Part shown: positions 1 to 5,560 of the stretch, one piece after another | Layout of the letters: every line of letters begins with the position of its first letter | Numbering within the stretch: position 1 is the first letter of the stretch | Source of the DNA: an uncultured Clostridia bacterium | GTDB taxonomy: Bacteria > Bacillota > Clostridia > HGM11514 | Length of the DNA stretch: 7,095 nt | Assembly: GCA_934489915.1 (NCBI GenBank) | Contig: CAKSSZ010000074.1 | Span: 1-7,095 of the forward strand | Reading direction: 5' to 3' | Translations under genes and position numbers: made by a program | Notes under the pieces: model-generated | Databases searched by the model: none | What the model was told of the DNA's origin: nothing | Seen by the model: the letters and a program-made list of their open reading frames with translations, nothing else

Positions 1-270
1 GAAATGTTCTTAAACGAAATTTTCAAAAAAGAATCGATCGAAGTATTGGATCAGGAAACCATTATTACCATTCAGAAATTCTTTGAAAATAACCTGAATG
101 TCAGCGAAACGTCCCGTAAGCTTTATGTGCACCGGAACACGCTGGTCTATCGGCTGGATAAAATTTATAAGCTGACCGGGTTGGATCTGCGGAATTTTGA
201 CGACGCAATTGTCTTTAAGGTTGCCATGATGGTGAAAAAATACCTGGTATCCAATCCGACCAAAATTTAA
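1..270 (+). CDS. C-terminal fragment of a PucR/CdaR-family transcriptional regulator (5' end outside the window)
   Basis: The reading frame is open to the left edge (the first codon, gaa, is in frame), so the methionine at base 4 is probably internal and only about 89 C-terminal residues are visible. These match the helix-turn-helix domain that ends PucR/CdaR-type regulators. Counting from that methionine, residues 30-62 show the pattern NLNVSETSRKL-YVHRNTLVYRLDKI, followed by a KLTGLDLRNFDDA segment and a hydrophobic/basic tail. In this family the domain binds DNA and an N-terminal sensor domain, not visible here, responds to a ligand such as a sugar diacid or purine-pathway metabolite. The ligand cannot be inferred from this fragment. 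The stop codon lies 13 bases before the ftsE start, so the two genes are probably co-transcribed. Family assignment is confident; the regulated genes are unknown. Confidence 0.85.
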   Translation, partial: EMFLNEIFKKESIEVLDQETIITIQKFFENNLNVSETSRKLYVHRNTLVYRLDKIYKLTGLDLRNFDDAIVFKVAMMVKKYLVSNPTKI

Positions 271-275
271 GGAGG
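271..275 (+). promoter_or_regulatory. Ribosome binding site of ftsE, deciding for a TTG start
   Basis: GGAGG directly follows the stop of the upstream gene and lies 8 bases before TTG at 284. A GTG at 275 is also in frame but overlaps this site and could not be served by it. The protein starting at 284 begins MIQFENVTKIY, which matches the usual FtsE N-terminus. Confidence 0.75.
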
Positions 276-283
276 TGCCGGAG

Positions 284-976
284 TTGATTCAATTTGAAAA
301 TGTAACAAAGATTTATGACGGGGAAACGACGGCATTAGAGCATGTTTCATTTCATATTGATGAAGGCGAATTCGCATTTGTAATCGGTCCGTCCGGCGCG
401 GGGAAATCCACCGTAACTAAGCTGATTACTCGGGAGGAGCTGCCTACGGAGGGAACCATTTACGTCAATGGGATTGACGTGGCCAAGCTGCGCCGTTCCA
501 AGGTGCCGTATCTGCGGCGCAATATCGGAATGGTGTTTCAGGACTTTCGGCTGCTTTCTCAAAAAACCATCAAAGAAAATATTGAATTTGCTATGGAGAT
601 TGTGGGGGCGTCTCCCAAAGAAATTAAAAAAACCATTCCCAAGCTGCTGACCATGATTGGGTTATCCAACCGTGCGGGCGCCTATCCGGATCAGCTGTCC
701 GGCGGGGAGCAGCAAAAGGTTGCCCTTGCCCGTGCTCTGGCGAATCAGCCGCCCGTTTTGATTGCGGACGAGCCTACCGGGAACCTGGATCCGAAAAGCT
801 CTGCGGAAATCATTCAGCTGTTGAATGAAATTAACAAGCAGGGGACTACGGTGCTGGTGGTTACCCACGACCGTGAAATTGTGAATTCTTTGAAAAAACG
901 GGTCATTACAATCAGCGACGGTCAGATTTTCAGCGATGAAGAGAAGGGAGAATACCATGAAGCTCCGGTCGTTTAA
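284..976 (+). CDS. ftsE: Cell division ATP-binding protein FtsE
   Basis: This is the cytoplasmic ATPase of the FtsEX complex, which couples ATP hydrolysis to control of peptidoglycan hydrolases outside the cell through its membrane partner FtsX. From the TTG start the protein has 230 residues, the normal size for FtsE. All ABC ATPase elements are present: Walker A GPSGAGKS (35-42, K41), Q-loop Q86 within GMVFQDFRLL, signature LSGGEQQ (138-144), Walker B ending in D162 with catalytic E163, D-loop GNLDP (166-170) and H-loop H195. The GMVFQDFRLL segment and the overall N-terminus are typical of FtsE, as opposed to the related LolD/MacB ATPases, and the neighbouring ftsX confirms the identity. 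An in-frame GTG at 275 would add three residues but overlaps the ribosome binding site. The 3' end overlaps ftsX by 20 bases, consistent with translational coupling. Confidence 0.96.
   Translation: MIQFENVTKIYDGETTALEHVSFHIDEGEFAFVIGPSGAGKSTVTKLITREELPTEGTIYVNGIDVAKLRRSKVPYLRRNIGMVFQDFRLLSQKTIKENIEFAMEIVGASPKEIKKTIPKLLTMIGLSNRAGAYPDQLSGGEQQKVALARALANQPPVLIADEPTGNLDPKSSAEIIQLLNEINKQGTTVLVVTHDREIVNSLKKRVITISDGQIFSDEEKGEYHEAPVV
944..950 (+). promoter_or_regulatory. Ribosome binding site of ftsX inside ftsE
   Basis: AAGGGAG lies 6 bases before ATG at 957, within the last codons of ftsE. It favours this ATG over an in-frame ATG at 936, which would add seven residues (MKRRENT) and has no comparable site in front. 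The FtsX start MKLRSFNYLIKEG fits the family. Confidence 0.7.
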
Positions 977-1853
977 TTATTTAATCAAAGAAGGCTTAAA
1001 AAGCTTTTGGGTCAATCGGCTGATGAGCCTGGCGTCGGTGATGACGGTGACGGCAAGTCTGGTTATTTTCAGCTTGTTTTTGATCGTCAGCCTGAATGTG
1101 GAACACATGATTGACCAGGTTCGCAGTGAATATGAGCTGCTGGTGGTAGTGGACGAAAATGCGGATGAAGCAACCATTCAGGGCATCGGAAAAGCCATTT
1201 CAGCCATGCCGGACGTACGGGATGTGCGGCTGGTTACCAAGGAAGAGGGCTTGGAGGAGCTGAAACAGTCCATGGATGACCAGGCGCTCTTTGACGGGCT
1301 GGAGCTGGACAATCCGCTGCGGAATACCTACCGGGTCTCTCTGCGGAATTTAAGTCATACGGTGGATGTGATGGAGCAGATTTCTCTGATTACCGGCGTA
1401 GTGAAAATCAACTCGAATCAGGAAGTCGTTTCCATTTTGCAAAATGCAACCCGAGTGGTCAACATGGTGGGCTTTTGGCTGTTCATCCTATTGATGGTGA
1501 TCTCCATCGCCATCATTACCAATACCATCCGTCTGGCGGTCTATGCCCGGCGGAAGGAAATCAACGTGATGAAATTTATCGGAGCAACCAATTGGTTCAT
1601 TCGCTGGCCCTTCATTGTAGAGGGGGTTGTGATTGGTTTGCTGGCAGCGGCGCTGTCGTTTGGAATTGTTTACGGGGGATATTATTATGCGTCCGTCAGC
1701 TTTGACAGTATTTTAGGCGGTAATTTGGCAGGACTGCGGCTGATTAACGAGATGGACATTATGCGCTGGGTAGCGCTTTGCTCTGTTTTGCTGGGGGTAT
1801 TCAGCGGCGTAACCGGCAGTGTGATTTCGGTCAGAAAGCACATGAAGGTATGA
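957..1853 (+). CDS. ftsX: Cell division protein FtsX
   Basis: FtsX is the membrane subunit of the FtsEX complex. It is ABC-transporter-like but is thought to transmit conformational change to an extracellular hydrolase or hydrolase activator, not to move a substrate. The protein has 298 residues, normal for Gram-positive FtsX. It starts with a cytoplasmic stretch containing the family-typical NYLIKEGLKSFWVNR, followed by a first membrane helix at about 23-46. An extracellular domain at about 47-168 would contact the partner. Three more helices lie at about 170-192, 218-244 and 270-292. The conserved segment before the third helix, RRKEINVMKFIGATNWFIRWPF (about 198-219), is the FtsX/MacB-type coupling region. 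The gene overlaps ftsE and is followed after 34 bases by a secreted M23 coiled-coil protein, its probable partner. Confidence 0.96.
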   Translation: MKLRSFNYLIKEGLKSFWVNRLMSLASVMTVTASLVIFSLFLIVSLNVEHMIDQVRSEYELLVVVDENADEATIQGIGKAISAMPDVRDVRLVTKEEGLEELKQSMDDQALFDGLELDNPLRNTYRVSLRNLSHTVDVMEQISLITGVVKINSNQEVVSILQNATRVVNMVGFWLFILLMVISIAIITNTIRLAVYARRKEINVMKFIGATNWFIRWPFIVEGVVIGLLAAALSFGIVYGGYYYASVSFDSILGGNLAGLRLINEMDIMRWVALCSVLLGVFSGVTGSVISVRKHMKV

Positions 1854-1866
1854 GCGTTTGCAGGCA

Positions 1867-1878
1867 GAGGAAAGGTGG
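1867..1878 (+). promoter_or_regulatory. Ribosome binding site deciding the TTG start of the M23 peptidase gene
   Basis: GAGGAAAGGTGG ends 9 bases before TTG at 1888. Starting there gives a textbook signal peptide (MKRK plus a hydrophobic core). Confidence 0.7.
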
Positions 1879-1887
1879 TAACATACA

Positions 1888-3093
1888 TTGAAACGAAAAA
1901 CAGTTACAATTACGGCAGTAGTGGTACTGGCATTTTTTCTGCTGACCATCTTAGGGTCTGCGTTTTATAACATTGTGTTTGCGCAGACGGATGAGGAAGC
2001 GGCAGAAAGCGCCAGACAGAAGCAGGAAGAAACCCAGAGAAAAATTGATGAAAACCAGGAGAAACAATCCGGCATGCTGGATTATAAAAATCAGCTGGAC
2101 GGGAATATTAATCAATTGCACGGTCAGCTGGAATCCCTGGATGAAACCATCACCAGTACCCAAAGCGAGCTGGATAAGCTGGAGCAGGATTTAACCAAGG
2201 CGCAGGAGCGGATTGATATCCAGGATGAGCTTTTGAAAAAGCGGGTACGGGTTATGTATGAAGACGGCGCTATGGGTTATCTGGATGTTTTGGTGAGCGC
2301 CAAGAGCTTTTCCGATTTGTTAAACCGGATGGAAGCAATTAAAACAATTACGGAATATGACGCCAATTTGCTGAATAGCTATGAAAAGGCGAAGGAAACG
2401 GTGGAGAAGAATAAACAGCTGGTGGAAGAACACCAGAAATCTCTGGTGGCAGCCCGGGACAGCAAGGCGCAGAAGCAAAGCGAATTGCAGGAGCAGCTGA
2501 ATCTGGCACAGTCAGAAATCGACCGTTTGAGTGAGGAAGAGGGTTCCTTGCAGCAGGCGCTGGCGGAGGCAAAGGCGGCAGAGGAACAGGCAAACCAAAG
2601 AATTGCGGCCGCTCTGGCTGCTTCTGCGGCAAGCTCCGGGTCGTCTGCCGGCGGATATGTGGATACCAGCGGGGATGTATACGTGCCTGCAACGGGCGGT
2701 ACCTTTATCTGGCCCTTTAGTCAAAGTTATCCCATTACTTCCGGGTTTGTCAACCGTGTCAGCCCGATCTGGGGCTCCTCTGAGCTGCATACGGGGCTGG
2801 ATATCGGCGCACCCTACGGCACTACCATTCGGGCGGCGGCAGCCGGCACGGTGGTGGTTTCGGAATTTAACACCGGCGGCTACGGCAACTATGTTGTGAT
2901 TGATCACGGGAACGGATATTCTACTCTGTACGGTCACGCCAGCCTGAATTTGGTGCAAGCCGGGCAGACGGTGGTGCAGGGGCAGGCAATTTCCCAGGTG
3001 GGCAGCACGGGCTGGTCAACCGGTCCTCATCTGCATTTTGAAATCCGGATCAATAACAGTCCGGTCGATCCCTCTCCTTATGTGCTACAATAA
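1888..3093 (+). CDS. Secreted coiled-coil M23/LytM peptidoglycan endopeptidase, probable FtsEX partner
   Basis: The protein has 401 residues from a TTG start. A signal peptide (basic MKRK, hydrophobic 8-31) has a likely cleavage after A32 (VFA|QT). A long charged and Gln-rich coiled coil covers about 35-245. It is interrupted at about 121-160 by RVMYEDGAMGYLDVLVSAKSF and following residues, a segment typical of the EnvC/PcsB/CwlO coiled-coil class. An Ala/Ser/Gly-rich linker (about 240-258) leads to the C-terminal M23 domain (about 280-398). Its zinc ligands are intact: H301 and D305 in HTGLD, and H383 in HLHF, with H350 (YGH) and H381 as conserved catalytic histidines. It is therefore predicted to cut peptide cross-links in peptidoglycan. 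E. coli EnvC, by contrast, has lost its zinc site and only activates amidases. The position directly after ftsEX and the coiled coil suggest FtsX controls it; this is inference. The exact bond cleaved is unknown. Confidence 0.9.
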   Translation: MKRKTVTITAVVVLAFFLLTILGSAFYNIVFAQTDEEAAESARQKQEETQRKIDENQEKQSGMLDYKNQLDGNINQLHGQLESLDETITSTQSELDKLEQDLTKAQERIDIQDELLKKRVRVMYEDGAMGYLDVLVSAKSFSDLLNRMEAIKTITEYDANLLNSYEKAKETVEKNKQLVEEHQKSLVAARDSKAQKQSELQEQLNLAQSEIDRLSEEEGSLQQALAEAKAAEEQANQRIAAALAASAASSGSSAGGYVDTSGDVYVPATGGTFIWPFSQSYPITSGFVNRVSPIWGSSELHTGLDIGAPYGTTIRAAAAGTVVVSEFNTGGYGNYVVIDHGNGYSTLYGHASLNLVQAGQTVVQGQAISQVGSTGWSTGPHLHFEIRINNSPVDPSPYVLQ

Positions 3094-3096
3094 TGC

Positions 3097-3106
3097 GGAA
3101 AGGCGG
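3097..3106 (+). promoter_or_regulatory. Ribosome binding site deciding the TTG start of the S41 peptidase gene
   Basis: GGAAAGGCGG ends 8 bases before TTG at 3115. No other start codon near this point keeps the basic N-terminus in front of the membrane helix. Confidence 0.6.
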
Positions 3107-3114
3107 CCTTTTAT

Positions 3115-4284
3115 TTGAAACAGTACAGTAAGTCGTTTGTACTCAAAATCTCGGCTTTATTGGTCAGCGTCACTGCTGTTTTTACAGCATTGGCGGTTAG
3201 CTTTGTGTTTTTAGCGGCCGGGTTTCTCGGGGAAGCCCCCTCGTTTATGAAAATGCATCGGATCAAGCAATTGATTCGCCTGAATTATCTGGAGGATTAC
3301 GATGCGGATTTATTAAAAGAGGGTGCCTATTACGGCATGGCGCTGACGCTGGGGGATCCTTATTCCAGCTATGTCAGCGAGAAGGATATGGAAAGCCTCC
3401 GCGAGAGCATCAGCGGAGAATATGTCGGGATTGGCGTGGAGGTAACGGTGTCTCAGGATTCGGGATTGGTTACCGTGATATCGCCCATTGACGGTTCGCC
3501 GGCAGACAGGGCGGGGCTTCAGACGGGGGATCAGATTTTAAAGATGAATGATACCGACCTGTCTGGCATGAGCCTGGATGATGTGGTGTCTTTGCTGCGG
3601 AACGGAAAGGAAAAAGAAGAGATTCAATTAACGGTGCTGCGGAACGGAGAAAGCTTAACCGTTCCTGTGGTTCGGGATCATATTGTGGTTCACAGCGCAA
3701 AGGGGAATATGATTTCAGATCACATCGGCTATATTAAGCTAAGCTCGTTTGACGATACCACCAAGCAAGAGTTTTCTACGGTGTTGGAGAACCTGGAGCA
3801 GGAGGGGGCGACCTCTTTGGTTCTGGATCTGCGGGGGAACCCGGGCGGTACCGTGGACGCAGCGCAAAGTGTGGCAGATTTGTTTTTGGAGGAAGGCGTG
3901 TTTTATTGTACCCGTGATAAGGACGGGAAAAAAGAGTATTTTTATACGGACGCGGAAAAAGACGATATCCCCATGGTGGTTTTAATTAACGGCGGCAGCG
4001 CCAGCGCATCTGAAATGCTGGCAGGCGCTTTGCAGGATCGGGAGCGTGCCCGCCTGGTGGGAACAACCACCTTTGGGAAAGGCATTATGCAGGAATATTT
4101 TCCGGTGGACAGTAAAAGCATGCTGAAGCTTACCACCCACGAATTTCTAACGCCAAAGGAGCATGGCATTCACAAAAAAGGCATTACGCCGGACGATACG
4201 GTGGAAATGGACGCTTCTGTTCCGCTGGGAGATTTGGAGCAGGATATTCAGCTGCAAAAAGCAATTTCAATTTTACAGGAATAA
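3115..4284 (+). CDS. PDZ-containing S41 family carboxyl-terminal processing peptidase (CtpA/CtpB type)
   Basis: This serine protease has 389 residues and is anchored by one N-terminal membrane helix (about 10-37), so the catalytic part faces outward. A helical region (about 43-95) is followed by a PDZ domain (about 100-190, with GIGVEV, SPADRAGLQTGDQILKMN). The S41 core is at about 195-370, including the conserved LVLDLRGNPGG strand (235-245). The catalytic residues are visible: S297 in GGSASASE, K322 in TFGKG and Q326. Their spacing (25 and 4 residues) matches the Ser-Lys-Gln triad of Bacillus CtpB. The protein ends soon after the protease core and lacks the C-terminal peptidoglycan-binding domain that some family members carry. 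Such proteases trim or degrade exported proteins; B. subtilis CtpB acts in sporulation signalling and others degrade cell-wall hydrolases. The gene starts 21 bases after the M23 gene, implying co-transcription. The substrate is not known; the M23 protein is a candidate by position only. Confidence 0.94.
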   Translation: MKQYSKSFVLKISALLVSVTAVFTALAVSFVFLAAGFLGEAPSFMKMHRIKQLIRLNYLEDYDADLLKEGAYYGMALTLGDPYSSYVSEKDMESLRESISGEYVGIGVEVTVSQDSGLVTVISPIDGSPADRAGLQTGDQILKMNDTDLSGMSLDDVVSLLRNGKEKEEIQLTVLRNGESLTVPVVRDHIVVHSAKGNMISDHIGYIKLSSFDDTTKQEFSTVLENLEQEGATSLVLDLRGNPGGTVDAAQSVADLFLEEGVFYCTRDKDGKKEYFYTDAEKDDIPMVVLINGGSASASEMLAGALQDRERARLVGTTTFGKGIMQEYFPVDSKSMLKLTTHEFLTPKEHGIHKKGITPDDTVEMDASVPLGDLEQDIQLQKAISILQE

Positions 4285-4299
4285 AATCCCCCCGAGGGT

Positions 4300-4331
4300 G
4301 CATATTCTTTACAGTGAAACCAAGAATGTGC
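4300..4331 (+). other. 10-bp inverted repeat in the gap between the S41 peptidase and the unknown gene
   Basis: GCATATTCTT (4300-4309) pairs with AAGAATGTGC (4322-4331) across a 12-base loop: nine Watson-Crick pairs and one T-G pair. No T-run follows, so it is not a standard intrinsic terminator. The right arm ends 4 bases before the GGGAGG ribosome binding site of the next gene (4336-4341). It could stabilise or delimit the mRNA, tune translation of the next gene, or bind a protein as DNA; none of these can be decided from sequence. Confidence 0.5.
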
Positions 4332-4348
4332 TGCCGGGAGGATGAAAA

Positions 4349-5023
4349 ATGAATGGTTTTGTTTATGTGACAAGGGATCATCGCGGATTTGGGATCCGTG
4401 AAAAGCGGATGGGAGGCAGCCTGCTCCTGACGCTGCCCCGCCCCGGCTGTATCCCCCTTGTGGAATATTATCGCCAAAAGCAGGTAGAGCGCAGAGCGGC
4501 GGGGAGACCGATTTTCTGCGAAATGCCGGTGGGGGCGCTTTCGGCATACCAACCCCACAAAAAGCTTTATTACCGTGAGTTGGAAACGGTGCTCCGCAAA
4601 GCGGGGCGGCGGCTTCATACTGATTTTTCAAAATCCGATCTTGGGTTGGTTTGCGGTACCTTGGAAGAGGCAAAACAGCTTTTGCCCCGGCTTTGCGCCC
4701 CGGTGATCTGGGTGTTTTGCCGGGAGAGCGGTCAGCTCCCCGAGACGGAGGAGGATAGCCCGGTGTTTTATTGCCGGGACGAGGAAAATATCAGCCGGCT
4801 GCCTGCAGTGATCGCATTGCAGCAAACAACGGCGCTCTCCTGCCTTTCTCCTAAAACAGTGTTATTTAATTTAACAAAACGTGATTTTGTGAGAGAATAT
4901 ACGGTCAATGACGCATGGGTGCGTTTCCCGCCGGAATATGCGGGGATTGATAAAAAGATGCTCAACAGTATCCTTTATGATTTGGATCAGGCAGATAAGG
5001 TTTCATCATTACGATGGGGCTAA
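4349..5023 (+). CDS. Hypothetical protein, 224 residues, family not recognised
   Basis: I do not recognise this protein. The gene is supported by a strong ribosome binding site (GGAGG, 7 bases before ATG 4349), by filling the space between two well-defined genes on the same strand, and by a continuous frame of 224 codons. No signal peptide or membrane helix is evident, so it is probably cytoplasmic. It is rich in Arg and has seven cysteines (34, 57, 102, 116, 124, 142, 165), not arranged as paired CxxC metal sites. Hydrophobic strand-like stretches alternate with charged helices, for example DLGLVCGTLEEAKQLL then APVIWVFC (97-124), which would suit an alpha/beta fold. The C-terminal part (about 170-215) contains TVLFNLTKRDFVREYTVNDA and ends in a charged helix. 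The stop lies 36 bases before greA. Its co-orientation suggests expression from the upstream operon, from its own promoter, or both. Confidence 0.75.
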   Translation: MNGFVYVTRDHRGFGIREKRMGGSLLLTLPRPGCIPLVEYYRQKQVERRAAGRPIFCEMPVGALSAYQPHKKLYYRELETVLRKAGRRLHTDFSKSDLGLVCGTLEEAKQLLPRLCAPVIWVFCRESGQLPETEEDSPVFYCRDEENISRLPAVIALQQTTALSCLSPKTVLFNLTKRDFVREYTVNDAWVRFPPEYAGIDKKMLNSILYDLDQADKVSSLRWG

Positions 5024-5028
5024 TCTAT

Positions 5029-5034
5029 TATAAT
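5029..5034 (+). promoter_or_regulatory. Candidate -10 box of a promoter for greA-lysS
   Basis: A perfect TATAAT lies in an AT-rich stretch just after the stop of the unknown gene and 25 bases before the greA ATG. At 17-base spacing the -35 position (5006-5011) reads TCATTA, a poor match to TTGACA, and no extended -10 TG is present. The box sits within a perfect 10-bp palindrome, TATTATAATA (5026-5035). A sigma-A promoter is plausible here because function changes from envelope genes to transcription/translation genes. Confidence 0.4.
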
Positions 5035-5059
5035 AAATTAAAAAAGGGTGAAATGAACA

Positions 5060-5539
5060 ATGGCAGAAACGAAAAAAGTGATTTTGACCTCTGAGGGCTT
5101 GGAGAAACTGGAGAAAGAACTGGAATATCTGACCACCGAAAAACGGCAGGAGGTAGCGGCAAAAATCAAACAGGCGCTGGCATTCGGTGATTTGTCTGAA
5201 AATTCGGAATATGATGAGGCGAAAAATGAACAGGCACAGGTAGAGGAGCGGATTAAAGCCCTTAACAATATGCTGAAAAATGTTCAGATTATTGAGGAAG
5301 AAGACATTGATACCAAACGGGTCAGCCTGGGGAGCAAGGTAAAGGTTCTGGATATGGAACTGAACGAGGAAATGGAGCTGACGGTGGTGGGTTCTGCAGA
5401 GGCGAACCCAAGCGATAATAAAATCTCGGACGAATCCCCCATCGGGAAAGCCTTGTTAGGACAGCGGAAAAATAAAATTGTAGAAGTGGAAGCCCCCGCA
5501 GGAAGCTTTCAGATGAAGATACTGACCATTACGAAATAG
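5060..5539 (+). CDS. greA: Transcription elongation factor GreA
   Basis: GreA enters the secondary channel of RNA polymerase and stimulates cleavage of the backtracked transcript, rescuing stalled complexes. The 159-residue length is standard. The N-terminal antiparallel coiled coil covers about 10-78, and its tip contains the signature FGDLSENSEYDEAK with the acidic residues D44 and E47 that hold the catalytic magnesium at the polymerase active site. The C-terminal FKBP-like domain (about 84-159) carries the typical VGSAEANP...ISDESPIGKALLGQ segment. The ribosome binding site AGGGTG (5045-5050) lies 9 bases before the ATG. The gene is followed after 21 bases by lysS, an arrangement common in Firmicutes. 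A -10-like sequence in front suggests transcription independent of the upstream envelope genes. Confidence 0.97.
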   Translation: MAETKKVILTSEGLEKLEKELEYLTTEKRQEVAAKIKQALAFGDLSENSEYDEAKNEQAQVEERIKALNNMLKNVQIIEEEDIDTKRVSLGSKVKVLDMELNEEMELTVVGSAEANPSDNKISDESPIGKALLGQRKNKIVEVEAPAGSFQMKILTITK

Positions 5540-5560
5540 AGAGAAAGGCAGAGTGATACC

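Noticed and set aside
275..277. GTG as the ftsE start
   Set aside because: It overlaps the GGAGG ribosome binding site, and the three extra residues are not found in the usual FtsE N-terminus. TTG at 284 is correctly spaced.
2598..2661. Ala/Ser/Gly-rich low-complexity segment in the M23 protein as a possible repeat element
   Set aside because: It is a normal flexible linker between coiled coil and catalytic domain, with no exact DNA repeat unit.
2512..2958. 148-codon minus-strand open frame opposite the M23 gene
   Set aside because: It lies wholly inside the conserved M23 coding region, has a composition typical of a shadow frame, and matches no family I recognise.
4184..4673. Two long overlapping minus-strand open frames (about 141-144 codons) opposite the end of the S41 gene and the start of the unknown gene
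   Set aside because: They overlap each other in different frames, run into the well-supported S41 coding region, and are Pro/Arg/His-rich, as antisense shadows usually are. The + strand gene here has a proper ribosome binding site.
5053..5094. Short 13-codon frame (MNNGRNEKSDFDL) overlapping the greA start
   Set aside because: Its ATG is only about 2 bases from the ribosome binding site, which is correctly spaced for the greA ATG at 5060. It is probably chance.
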